64,000 nucleotides of DNA from Flavobacteriales bacterium. GTDB taxonomy: Bacteria > Bacteroidota > Bacteroidia > Flavobacteriales_D > Sanyastnellaceae. This document shows positions 17,690 through 26,744 of the stretch, piece after piece. Below the pieces are notes generated by a model that saw only the letters and a program-made list of their open reading frames with translations, was not told the origin of the DNA and ran no database searches. Location: contig JAQWTJ010000019.1 in assembly GCA_029242765.1 (NCBI GenBank), positions 1 through 64,000 on the forward strand. Direction: 5' to 3'. Every line of letters starts with the position of its first letter. The stretch's first letter is position 1. A program made the translations under genes and the position numbers.

Positions 17690-18894
17690 CCGTACCCGTT
17701 GGACGGTCCACGCTGCTCCCAAGCCACGGCTGCGTCGTTGCGCCATGCGCGGCGCGGGACGAATGGTTTGGGAACGAAAAGTCCACTGCCGAGGAGCATC
17801 AGCACGCGCAAAGCCGGGTGACGGAAGCGGAATGCCAGCGTGAGCTGCACAGGTAAAGCGCCCATTCCACTCTTAATTTCCAATGCGGTGCGCCCCATGA
17901 TGACGCGTCGCGCCCCACGCTCCAAACCCCAGCGTACAAACTCGACGAGCATGCGCTGATATAGGCCGAGTTCTTTGTTGCTCGAGGGCTCAAAGCCCAC
18001 GAAATAGGCTTCGATGGTTCCGGTTCCAGGTTCGCATATACCACATTGGAATCCAACCCAACGACCGTCGCAGCGGTAGGCAATCAACCTGAAATCGTCG
18101 CCGAGTTCGCGTTTGAGGCGAGAAAAATCGCCGGGCTCCAAGCCGCCCATCACCACGCTCGCCCGGTCGTACACCGCACAATACAGACCATACAATATGG
18201 CCGACATCTCCTCGGCTTGTTCAGCATCGAGTTCGCGCAATTCAACGCGGTCGCTGCGCTGTAAGATCGACTTCACCCTGGTCCGGGCCTTCGTCCGTAG
18301 GGCATCCATCCAGTCTTCGAGCTGATGCCAAGTTGACTCAAGTGGCACCACCATCACCGGGTCAAAAGTCAATTTCACCCAACCTCGGCGTCGCATGCGA
18401 CACAAGCCGATATCAGCATCGGGCAATTGGTCTTTGAGCATCCAAGCAGCGACACGGGGGCGCCCCGCCTCAGCCTCCGTGAAGCTCAATTCACGAAATG
18501 CGGCATCCACGCGAGCAGCCGCCTGAGGCTCTTCAAGTCCAGGCTCAAAAGCATACGCGTGCGGTCCACTGGCCAGCGCTTGGCCAGCCAGCCACACCCA
18601 AAAAGTGAAAGGGCGCCCGCCAGGGTGCAAGATGCTGTTAACCCGGCGCATAATCCAGCCCATTTTCAGGTGGCCTGCCGGAGCACGGCTTTCAACCTGA
18701 ACGCGTTGAAATACAGCAACACCCATAATCTGATTGCCAACCGGCCGCGCAAGGTCTTGCCACACTGCAAATCTGAATTCAACCTTTGCGTGGCCTTCCA
18801 TAGCGCGCAAGTACCGTGAGCTCATATAAGCCGACCGACCGCCCACTACACGGTCCCATTCTTGAGCGCGGTCCGCAGGAATACGGCCCCACCA
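17686..18894 (-). CDS. GNAT/FemAB-like acetyltransferase-domain protein
   Basis: C-terminal pattern RCDGRWVGFQCGICEPGTGTIEAYFVGFEPSSNKELGLYQRMLVEFVRWGLERGARRVIMGRTALEIKSGMGA. Start uncertain (MWWGRIP assumed). Confidence 0.7.
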   Translation of the reverse strand, partial: WWGRIPADRAQEWDRVVGGRSAYMSSRYLRAMEGHAKVEFRFAVWQDLARPVGNQIMGVAVFQRVQVESRAPAGHLKMGWIMRRVNSILHPGGRPFTFWVWLAGQALASGPHAYAFEPGLEEPQAAARVDAAFRELSFTEAEAGRPRVAAWMLKDQLPDADIGLCRMRRRGWVKLTFDPVMVVPLESTWHQLEDWMDALRTKARTRVKSILQRSDRVELRELDAEQAEEMSAILYGLYCAVYDRASVVMGGLEPGDFSRLKRELGDDFRLIAYRCDGRWVGFQCGICEPGTGTIEAYFVGFEPSSNKELGLYQRMLVEFVRWGLERGARRVIMGRTALEIKSGMGALPVQLTLAFRFRHPALRVLMLLGSGLFVPKPFVPRRAWRNDAAVAWEQRGPSNGYG

Positions 18895-18988
18895 CATCGT
18901 AGGGCCAGTGGGCACAGACGGATAATCAATATCTTTGATGGTGCTCAAACGGTGTGGAGATTTCACTGCGCGCGCAAAACTACTGCCT

Positions 18989-19396
18989 ATGCGGGATGCT
19001 CCCATTCTTTTTTATGACGGCCGGTGTGCGAGGTGTCGATGGGGGGTGCGTTGGCTGCTACGGGGCGAGTTGAAAAAGCGAGGTAGAGAGCGGGACGGCT
19101 TGCGTTTTGCGCCACTTGAGGGCAAAACAGCCCAAGATTTGCTGGGAGCTGAATTCGAGGCAGACAGTGTGATTTTATGGCAGTCGGGGCAACTGTGGAT
19201 GGAGGACCGCGCAGTAATTGAGGCCCTAAAAGCGAGCGGACATAGCATTATTGCTTTCATGCTAAACGCTGTTCCGCACGCCCTCAGACGCGCCATCTAC
19301 CGTTGGTGTGCTCGGCATCGGAGGCGAAATGTGCCGGAAGACTGCCCCTTAGACGGCAGCACTCTCCACTGTGCTGGCGGCCCACTGCTGCCTTAA
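18989..19396 (+). CDS. DCC family (DUF393) thiol-disulfide oxidoreductase-like protein
   Basis: ILFYDGRCARCRWGVRWLLR (YDGxCxxC), C-terminal RRRNVPEDCPLD. Confidence 0.82.
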   Translation: MRDAPILFYDGRCARCRWGVRWLLRGELKKRGRERDGLRFAPLEGKTAQDLLGAEFEADSVILWQSGQLWMEDRAVIEALKASGHSIIAFMLNAVPHALRRAIYRWCARHRRRNVPEDCPLDGSTLHCAGGPLLP

Positions 19397-21961
19397 AACG
19401 CGGACTATGCCCAGGGTGATGAGCAATAAAACCAAGATGCCCCCTAGCAGAGAAGCCGCCACTCCAAGAGAGAACATCCTGGAACTGAACGACATATGAA
19501 TGTCGTGGGCACCTGGCGGCACGACCACAGCGCGAAGCAAATAGTTGACGCGAAGCAATTCAGCCGGCTGACCGTCGATTGTAATCGCCCAACCGTCATC
19601 GTAATGAATCTCAGAGAAAATAACCAAGCCCCCCTTTTCAGAGTCCACGTGATAGCTCGGGGCATCGGGGATGTACTCGGTGAGCTCAACCGAAGCGGCC
19701 CCAGGGTCCAGCGGGCCAGCCATTGATGCTGGACCTGAAACATTCAAAGCGGCAACCGCCTCAGCGTGCTCAGGCGGAACGATGGCATGTCGCGGGTTGG
19801 TCAAGCGCTTGAGTCGGGCGATTTCATCATCCGGGTCACCGGCCATTTCGATCGAAGAAGCAAACCATCCCGGTCCCAACGCCAAGGGATTAGGGATGGG
19901 GCGTTTGGTCTTGTCATACACCAGATACTTCGTGTTGAGCATGTTGTGCATGGGCATGCTGGCCAAAGCTGCACTCAAGTCCGTGTTGGCTTGCTCGATA
20001 AATTTGCGCTGCTCGGGCATGAGCATGTGGTCGATGAGATCTTGATAGCGGCGGAGTTTAGCCCCATGATAGCCGCCCACATTGCGGTGGAAATAACACG
20101 AGCGGGCGTCGTTGAACGCCCCCTGCAAATCAATGATGCGGTAGTGATTGTTCTCCTTGAGTTCCGAAAACTCAGCCGAGTGCTTCACCTTTTCAAAGTT
20201 CCTTCCGCGCACCGCAGCGTTACCGTACTGCTTCTTCACGAATTCACGTTCAAACTGTACGGCCGATTCAATTTTTGCCAACAGCTCAGCATTGCCTTGG
20301 GTTTCCAGAGCAAAAATTTCCAAATCAGAAGGTGTGGCCTCCCAGGGGTATATGTAATCAAAGAGCTTAATCCATCCCTTATCGGCCGACTGGTACCGGC
20401 GGTCCACTTGGAACAGGTCCACCGTCGAAATGCCCACGAGCGCCGCAATGGGAATCCACTTGACTTGAGACAGCTTGGCATCAGCCGACATTTTCACAAC
20501 AGCTAACAGTCCAATTCCAGCCGCCATTGCAAAGCCGATACTGCGCGCGGTGTCGGCCCTGAATATCTTCAGACGCTCGGACAGAGCCTGGCCCATGCCA
20601 ACTTGTTCAATAGCCTGGTCTGGACGGATGTAGCTCTGAAAATCAAAGAACAACTCGGGGAAGAGATAAAAAGCTATGAGCAGCACAGCCGGAGCGGCGG
20701 CTGAGAACCAAAGTTTCTTGCCCCAAGCCAGTTTTGAATTGGCTGCATCACGCAACAAGACACCCACGCCCACCACCGTCATCAACTGCAACAAGACCAG
20801 CATCATTTTAGTGTCCCTGAACTTGGAAAAACCCGGCACCGAATCAAGGAAGAAATCTGTGAGCCAGGAGGCGTCTCGCCAAGACAGGACAATGGCCAAA
20901 ACTCCGACAACCAAAAAGGCCCAACGTATGCGATCGCGCATGAGAATCAGCGACATAAGGAAGAGCGAAAACAGAACCGCTCCAAAGTAAAATGCACCGG
21001 CTGTAAAGAGCTGCTCACCCCAATAATAAGGGCTCGACCCGCCCTTTATATCAGGGACGATTACGCTCCACCACTCGCCTTGAGACATCGAATATTGGAG
21101 GACGTAGCCTTTGTACAGGCCCGTTTCGTCTTGCTCTTTTTCTTCAGATTCCGATAAAATGGACTCCCCGCGTGTGGTCTGCGGCATGTACTCCACGGTC
21201 GGAGCCAGGACATCTGTGCTGGGTAAAATCGCCAGCGCCCCGGTCGCAGCAAGAACCGCACTCACCTTGATGAACTTTCGCAATGCCCCCTCGCCCCACA
21301 TTCGCACAGCCTCAACAACGGCCACAGCTACCAACAAGTAAAGCAGGTAGTACGACATCTGCGGGTGGTTCGAGGCGATATGCATCGTCGTCCATATCAA
21401 GGCCAACGTTGCGCCGCCCCACAAGCTCCGCCGGTAAGCCAGCAGTATGCCTGCCAGCACCCCGGGCATCGTTGCGATGGCTCTGACTTTTGCTGCGTGA
21501 CCTGCCGACAAATACAGCACGTTCACGCTCGAAAGTCCAAATCCGATGCCCACCAAAGCCGCAATCCACGGGCTACAGCCCAGTACCAAGGCTAGAATGT
21601 ACGCTGAGATCATGGCCAACCACATATAGTTGGCCGGTCGAGGAAAACCCAGCATCACCGTATTGGTAATGTACTTACTAGCCTGAAAATCAGCATTCGC
21701 TCCCAATTGGAATGTGGGCATCCCACCAAACATATTGTCCGACCACAGGATAGAACGGTCGTGTTTCTCCCACCAATCATCCACCTCCTTCGAAGTGGCG
21801 ATGTAATGCTCAATGTCCACCATCTTGTTGCGGTGGTTCTTGAAAGCCTTTGGGTAAAAACTAGCTACAATGATGATCATGCCGGCAATGGCGACCAAGT
21901 GCGGCAAGAGTTTGCGCAACATCCGGCGCAGGCGATCAACGGTTGAATGTGCATTTGACAT
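19349..21961 (-). CDS. YfhO-family membrane protein
   Basis: Many TM segments, LWSDNMFGGMPTFQLGAN, and C-terminal IFSEIHYDDGWAITIDGQPAELLRVNYLLRAVVVPPGAHDIHMSF. Confidence 0.88.
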   Translation of the reverse strand: MSNAHSTVDRLRRMLRKLLPHLVAIAGMIIIVASFYPKAFKNHRNKMVDIEHYIATSKEVDDWWEKHDRSILWSDNMFGGMPTFQLGANADFQASKYITNTVMLGFPRPANYMWLAMISAYILALVLGCSPWIAALVGIGFGLSSVNVLYLSAGHAAKVRAIATMPGVLAGILLAYRRSLWGGATLALIWTTMHIASNHPQMSYYLLYLLVAVAVVEAVRMWGEGALRKFIKVSAVLAATGALAILPSTDVLAPTVEYMPQTTRGESILSESEEKEQDETGLYKGYVLQYSMSQGEWWSVIVPDIKGGSSPYYWGEQLFTAGAFYFGAVLFSLFLMSLILMRDRIRWAFLVVGVLAIVLSWRDASWLTDFFLDSVPGFSKFRDTKMMLVLLQLMTVVGVGVLLRDAANSKLAWGKKLWFSAAAPAVLLIAFYLFPELFFDFQSYIRPDQAIEQVGMGQALSERLKIFRADTARSIGFAMAAGIGLLAVVKMSADAKLSQVKWIPIAALVGISTVDLFQVDRRYQSADKGWIKLFDYIYPWEATPSDLEIFALETQGNAELLAKIESAVQFEREFVKKQYGNAAVRGRNFEKVKHSAEFSELKENNHYRIIDLQGAFNDARSCYFHRNVGGYHGAKLRRYQDLIDHMLMPEQRKFIEQANTDLSAALASMPMHNMLNTKYLVYDKTKRPIPNPLALGPGWFASSIEMAGDPDDEIARLKRLTNPRHAIVPPEHAEAVAALNVSGPASMAGPLDPGAASVELTEYIPDAPSYHVDSEKGGLVIFSEIHYDDGWAITIDGQPAELLRVNYLLRAVVVPPGAHDIHMSFSSRMFSLGVAASLLGGILVLLLITLGIVRVLRQQWAASTVESAAV

Positions 21962-22007
21962 GCCGGCCAAATTACAGACGCGCAGCACGCCGTCAACAGC
22001 CCGAGCG

Positions 22008-22232
22008 TCAATCCTCGTCGAGCTCTTCGTAATCTACGTAGTCCCCCAATTCGGCATCCGATGGCTTCTGCTTGGCTGCGGTTGATCGCGCTGACCCGCG
22101 CTGACCCGCCGCGCTGCTAGGCTCCGGACCACCACGACCGGCTTCTTTTCCAGCAGCCCACAAATTCAGACGTCGAAAGACGTACCAAGCCAACACCAGC
22201 CAAACCAGAGTTTTGAGCAGCCCAAGCAACAT
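22008..22232 (-). CDS. DUF4834-like small membrane-anchored protein
   Basis: N-terminal TM helix followed by a tail ending in GDYVDYEELDED, as in Bacteroidota DUF4834 proteins. Confidence 0.6.
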   Translation of the reverse strand: MLLGLLKTLVWLVLAWYVFRRLNLWAAGKEAGRGGPEPSSAAGQRGSARSTAAKQKPSDAELGDYVDYEELDED

Positions 22233-22233
22233 A

Positions 22234-25050
22234 TTACTTGCTCAAGTACAGGTTGCGCTCGGAGTACACCTTGCGGAAAAAGGGGTCGCGCAAATCTTTG
22301 ATAAATTGAATGCCCTCGCCTGTTGATTTCATCTCAGGCCCGAGCTCCTTGTTTACCTCGGGGAACTTCTCGTAGCTGAACACAGGGATCTTCACTGCGT
22401 AGCCTCGGCGCTTGGGAGAGAACTTGAAATCGCTCACCTTCTTCTCACCGAGCATCACCTGCGTGGCGTGCTGAACATAGGGCTCGCCGTACGCCTTGGC
22501 AATGAACGGCACCGTTCGCGAAGCGCGGGGATTGGCCTCAATCACCAAGACCTGGTCATCCTTGACAGCAAACTGCATATTGATCAGTCCCACTGTTTTC
22601 AAAGCCACTGCTACACGGCACGTAATTTCCTCAATTTGCTCAAGCACCAAATCGCCCAGATTGTATGGTGGAAGCACGGCATACGAGTCACCTGAGTGGA
22701 TGCCCGCCGGCTCGATATGCTGCATCACTCCAATGATGTACACGTCCTTGCCATCGCATATGGCGTCCGCCTCACACTCGATGGCGCCTTCCAAGAAATG
22801 GTCGAGCAAAATGTTGTTCCCCGGCATTTCACGAAGAATCTCAACCACATGGTGCTCAAGTTCCTCCTCGTTGATTACAATCTTCATGCGCTGGCCTCCC
22901 AGCACATAGCTCGGTCGAACCAACAACGGAAAGCCCAAATCCCGGCTCAGCTCCACCGCCTCTTGCGCATTGTGCACGGTTCCGAACTTCGGATACGGGA
23001 CCTCCATATCTTTGAGCAAGTTTGAAAATTGGCCTCGGTCTTCGGCAATGTCTAGCGCTTTGTAACTCGTCCCCAACACCTTGATTCCATACCGATCGAG
23101 CTTCTCAGCGAGCTTCAAAGCCGTCTGCCCCCCAAGCTGCACGATAACTCCCTCGGGCTGCTCGTGGCGGATGATATCGTAGATATGCTCCCAGAACACC
23201 GGCTCGAAATAGAGCTTGTCGGCCGTGTCACTATCCGTAGAAACCGTCTCCGGGTTGCAGTTGATCATAATCGTCTCGTAACCCGACTTGCGCGCCGCAA
23301 TCACGCCGTGCACACAGCAATAATCAAACTCGATGCCTTGGCCGATGCGGTTCGGGCCGCTGCCCAGAATGATCACCTTTTTTCGGTCCGATCGCACGCT
23401 CTCATTGCGCTCCCCAAACGTACTGTAGTAGTACGGCGTCTGGGCCTCAAACTCCGCAGCACACGTGTCAACTAGGCGGTAGCTGCGCACCACATCCAAA
23501 GCGTCGCGACGATTGTACACCTCGCTTTCAAGGCAACCCATCAAGTGAGCAATCTGCCGGTCTGCATAGCCTTTTTGTTTGGCCTCGAGCATCAGATTGC
23601 GAGGAATACCCTCCACAGTGCACGCCCCGATGCGCCCCTCAATCTCTAGTAAATCCTCAATCTGGCTCAAAAACCACGGATCAATCTGCGTGCGCTCGTG
23701 TACGGTTGATATCGGAATCCCGAGCTTCAGGGCATCGTACACGTGGAACAGCCGGTTCCAAGACGGGTGGCTCAATGAGTGCAGAATGGCGTCCTGATCG
23801 CGCAGCTCTTTGGCGTCCGCGCCCAGGCCGTTTCGCTTAATCTCCAAAGACTGGCACGCCTTCTGAAGCGCTTCTTGAAAGCTCCGGCCAATGGCCATCA
23901 CCTCACCCACGGACTTCATTTGAAGCCCGAGCTGCCGATTGCATCCCTCAAACTTATCGAAGTTCCAACGGGGAATTTTCACGATCACGTAATCGAGCGT
24001 CGGCTCAAAAAACGCGCTGGTCGTCCCGGTGATCGGATTCTTCAGCTCGTCGAGATGATAGCCGATGGCCAGTTTCGCAGCAATTTTTGCGATTGGATAG
24101 CCCGTCGCCTTCGACGCAAGAGCTGAAGAACGGCTCACGCGCGGGTTGATCTCGATGGCAATGATATCCTCCTTCTCGTCATTGCTCACGGCAAATTGAA
24201 CGTTGCATCCGCCGGAAAAATCACCGATCGAGCGCATCATCCGGATCGCCATGTCACGCATCCGTTGGAAGGTCGTGTCGCTCAACGTCATGGCCGGGGC
24301 GACCGTGATGCTGTCCCCCGTGTGGATGCCCATCGGGTCGAAATTCTCAATCGAGCAGATAATGATCACATTGTCATTGGCATCTCTGAGCAATTCCAAT
24401 TCAAACTCTTTCCAGCCCAACAACGCCTTATCGAGCATCACCTCATGGATGGGTGAGCTGTGCAAACCCCGGGTCAAGAGCGTGTCGAAATTTTCGCTGT
24501 TGTGAACGATGCTCGCGCCCGCTCCGCCGAGTGTAAATGACGGTCGAATGCAGATCGGAAATCCAAATTCCTGCGCCACTTCCTTGCCCTCAAGAAAGCT
24601 CTTAGCCGTGGCCTGTGGGGCCATAGGAACGCCAATTTTCTCCATCAACTCGCGGAAGCGTTCGCGGTTTTCTGTGATGTCAATCGCGTCAATTTGCACC
24701 CCGATAATCTGCACCCCAAACTCGGACCAAAGGCCGATTTCGTTGCACTCAATGCACAAATTCAGTGCTGTTTGACCGCCCATCGTCGGCAACACCGCAT
24801 CGATATTGTGCGCTTTCAATATGGCCTCAATAGACGCGGCTTCTAGCGGCTCGAGGTAGATGTGATCCGCCACAACGGAATCCGTCATGATGGTCGCAGG
24901 GTTTGAATTGATGAGGATGACCTCGATGCCCTCTTCGCGAAGTGAACGAGCTGCTTGTGACCCGGAATAGTCGAATTCGCAGGCCTGGCCTATGACAATG
25001 GGTCCACTTCCTATGATTAGGACGGACCGGATGCGCTTATCTCTCGGCAT
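22234..25050 (-). CDS. carB: carbamoyl-phosphate synthase large subunit
   Basis: MPRDKRIRSVLIIGSGPIVIGQACEFDYSGSQA; two ATP-grasp halves; second half IILGSGPNRIGQGIEFDYCCVH. Confidence 0.97.
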   Translation of the reverse strand: MPRDKRIRSVLIIGSGPIVIGQACEFDYSGSQAARSLREEGIEVILINSNPATIMTDSVVADHIYLEPLEAASIEAILKAHNIDAVLPTMGGQTALNLCIECNEIGLWSEFGVQIIGVQIDAIDITENRERFRELMEKIGVPMAPQATAKSFLEGKEVAQEFGFPICIRPSFTLGGAGASIVHNSENFDTLLTRGLHSSPIHEVMLDKALLGWKEFELELLRDANDNVIIICSIENFDPMGIHTGDSITVAPAMTLSDTTFQRMRDMAIRMMRSIGDFSGGCNVQFAVSNDEKEDIIAIEINPRVSRSSALASKATGYPIAKIAAKLAIGYHLDELKNPITGTTSAFFEPTLDYVIVKIPRWNFDKFEGCNRQLGLQMKSVGEVMAIGRSFQEALQKACQSLEIKRNGLGADAKELRDQDAILHSLSHPSWNRLFHVYDALKLGIPISTVHERTQIDPWFLSQIEDLLEIEGRIGACTVEGIPRNLMLEAKQKGYADRQIAHLMGCLESEVYNRRDALDVVRSYRLVDTCAAEFEAQTPYYYSTFGERNESVRSDRKKVIILGSGPNRIGQGIEFDYCCVHGVIAARKSGYETIMINCNPETVSTDSDTADKLYFEPVFWEHIYDIIRHEQPEGVIVQLGGQTALKLAEKLDRYGIKVLGTSYKALDIAEDRGQFSNLLKDMEVPYPKFGTVHNAQEAVELSRDLGFPLLVRPSYVLGGQRMKIVINEEELEHHVVEILREMPGNNILLDHFLEGAIECEADAICDGKDVYIIGVMQHIEPAGIHSGDSYAVLPPYNLGDLVLEQIEEITCRVAVALKTVGLINMQFAVKDDQVLVIEANPRASRTVPFIAKAYGEPYVQHATQVMLGEKKVSDFKFSPKRRGYAVKIPVFSYEKFPEVNKELGPEMKSTGEGIQFIKDLRDPFFRKVYSERNLYLSK

Positions 25051-25140
25051 TTTTTTTTTCCGACGCACGCAAGAGCGCATCCGTCGGTTTGGGCAGAGCG
25101 AAATTAGGCACGGATTTTCATTTGACCGACCTTCGCTTCG

Positions 25141-25992
25141 ATGGATATGCATCCCAATTTTGAGTCCTCAAGCCAAGCCCCTGTCCGCAAGCTTTTCACC
25201 CGCGGTGACCTTGCGATTGAGTACGTCTTGTGGGGCGCAAAGACAGGCGGAAAATTGGCGCTGGTCGCTTTCCATGGGTTTTCTCGTCCCCTCGAAGACA
25301 TGGCAGCTCTGCTTCCATACCTGCGCGCGAATGAAGCGCTACTCGCGATTCACCTCCCCGCACACGGCCGAAGTTCGGGCCATCACCGGCCGCTTGAATT
25401 GGACGAATGGGCCGATGCCATGGAGGCGCTCGTTGCAGAGCTCGGACTGAGTTTAGGTGGACGCACCGTGGCCTACAGCCTGGGCGGGCGGGTCGGCCTC
25501 TCTTGGTGGATGGCCCGCAATGATGCGATGAGCGAGCTCATTTTGATCGCCCCCGATGGACTACGCAAATCGCCGGGATACGCTTGGTCGGTCGACACCC
25601 TTGCGGGCCGCAGTATCCTCAAGCGAAGTTTAAAATGGCGGGGCGCCATGGTGCGATGGACGGATCGCTTGCTGCGCTGGGGATTGATTGACAAACACCA
25701 CCACCAATTCTCGCTTTTCCATCTCGAAAGCGACCCGATATGGTCCATGGTGCAGGACTGTTGGCTGAGCATGCGCCGCTTCTGGCCTTATAACCTGGAG
25801 GCCTTTCTCAAATCACGCAACGGCCGTGTGCAAATTCACCTTGGAGAGCGCGATCAGATCATTCCGCCGTCGGTCGGGCGCAAATTTGCACGTCACACCC
25901 CGGTCACATTCCACCCCTTCGGCCACAGGCTCATTCGGCCCGAAGTACTCGACGTTATTTTCGCCCCAACGACATCGGCAGACAAGCCATGA
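25141..25992 (+). CDS. alpha/beta hydrolase
   Basis: LVAFHGFSRPLEDMAALLP, VAYSLGGRVGLSW (nucleophile elbow-like), HLGERDQIIPPSVG, HPFGHRLI. Confidence 0.85.
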   Translation: MDMHPNFESSSQAPVRKLFTRGDLAIEYVLWGAKTGGKLALVAFHGFSRPLEDMAALLPYLRANEALLAIHLPAHGRSSGHHRPLELDEWADAMEALVAELGLSLGGRTVAYSLGGRVGLSWWMARNDAMSELILIAPDGLRKSPGYAWSVDTLAGRSILKRSLKWRGAMVRWTDRLLRWGLIDKHHHQFSLFHLESDPIWSMVQDCWLSMRRFWPYNLEAFLKSRNGRVQIHLGERDQIIPPSVGRKFARHTPVTFHPFGHRLIRPEVLDVIFAPTTSADKP

Positions 25993-26744
25993 ACAAAAGC
26001 CACCTCCCTTCCGACACGCACCCCATGTGGATTGAACGACTCGATCGTGATTTCGCCGAACAAAAAAAGGGATGGGTGGCCCTGGTCGATCCGGACGCCG
26101 TACAGAACGGAGGCGACTTGGATTGGCTTCAAGCCGCTGAACCACACAGCATTTTTCTGGGCGGCTCACTCGTCAGTGAGGGCGACATGGCCCGGACCGC
26201 AGCCTGGATTCGAGAGCGCACTTCGAGTCCACTTGTGCTCTTTCCAGGCTCGCCTACACAACTCACCGCAGAAGCGGACGCTTTGCTTTTTCTATCGGTC
26301 ATATCGGGCCGAAACCCAGAAGGCCTGATTGGGGCACATGTGCAGGCCGCGCCGAGCATCCGCGCATTGAACCTAGCGCCCGTCCCTTGCGGCTACATGC
26401 TCATCGATGGCGGCCGGCCAACGGCAGCCTCATACATGAGCGGCACCACGCCCCTGCCTGCGGACAAACCCGACTTGGCTGCGACTACAGCTCTGGCTGG
26501 ATACTACCTGGGGCTGCGCTGCATCTACCTCGACGCAGGCAGCGGTGCCGAACACGCCGTAGACGCCGAAATGATTCGGGCCGTGCGCAAAGCTGTGCCC
26601 CTGCCCATCATCGTCGGCGGTGGCATTCGGTCTGTGGATGCTGCGTTGGACGCCTGGTCCGCCGGAGCCGACCTGGTCGTCATAGGCAACGCCTTGGAAC
26701 AGCACCCCGAACTGAGCAGCGCTCTGACCGCTCAAAAATCGTAG
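25989..26744 (+). CDS. geranylgeranylglyceryl/heptaprenylglyceryl phosphate synthase family protein
   Basis: KGWVALVDPDAV, IFLGGSLV, FPGSPTQL..ADALLFLSVISGRNPEGLIGAHV, GYMLIDGGRPTAASYMSGT, YLDAGSGAEHAV, IIVGGGIRS. Confidence 0.9.
   Translation: MNKSHLPSDTHPMWIERLDRDFAEQKKGWVALVDPDAVQNGGDLDWLQAAEPHSIFLGGSLVSEGDMARTAAWIRERTSSPLVLFPGSPTQLTAEADALLFLSVISGRNPEGLIGAHVQAAPSIRALNLAPVPCGYMLIDGGRPTAASYMSGTTPLPADKPDLAATTALAGYYLGLRCIYLDAGSGAEHAVDAEMIRAVRKAVPLPIIVGGGIRSVDAALDAWSAGADLVVIGNALEQHPELSSALTAQKS

Noticed and set aside
19766-20506. 246-aa plus-strand ORF
   Set aside because: Antisense to the YfhO-family gene with no domain signature.
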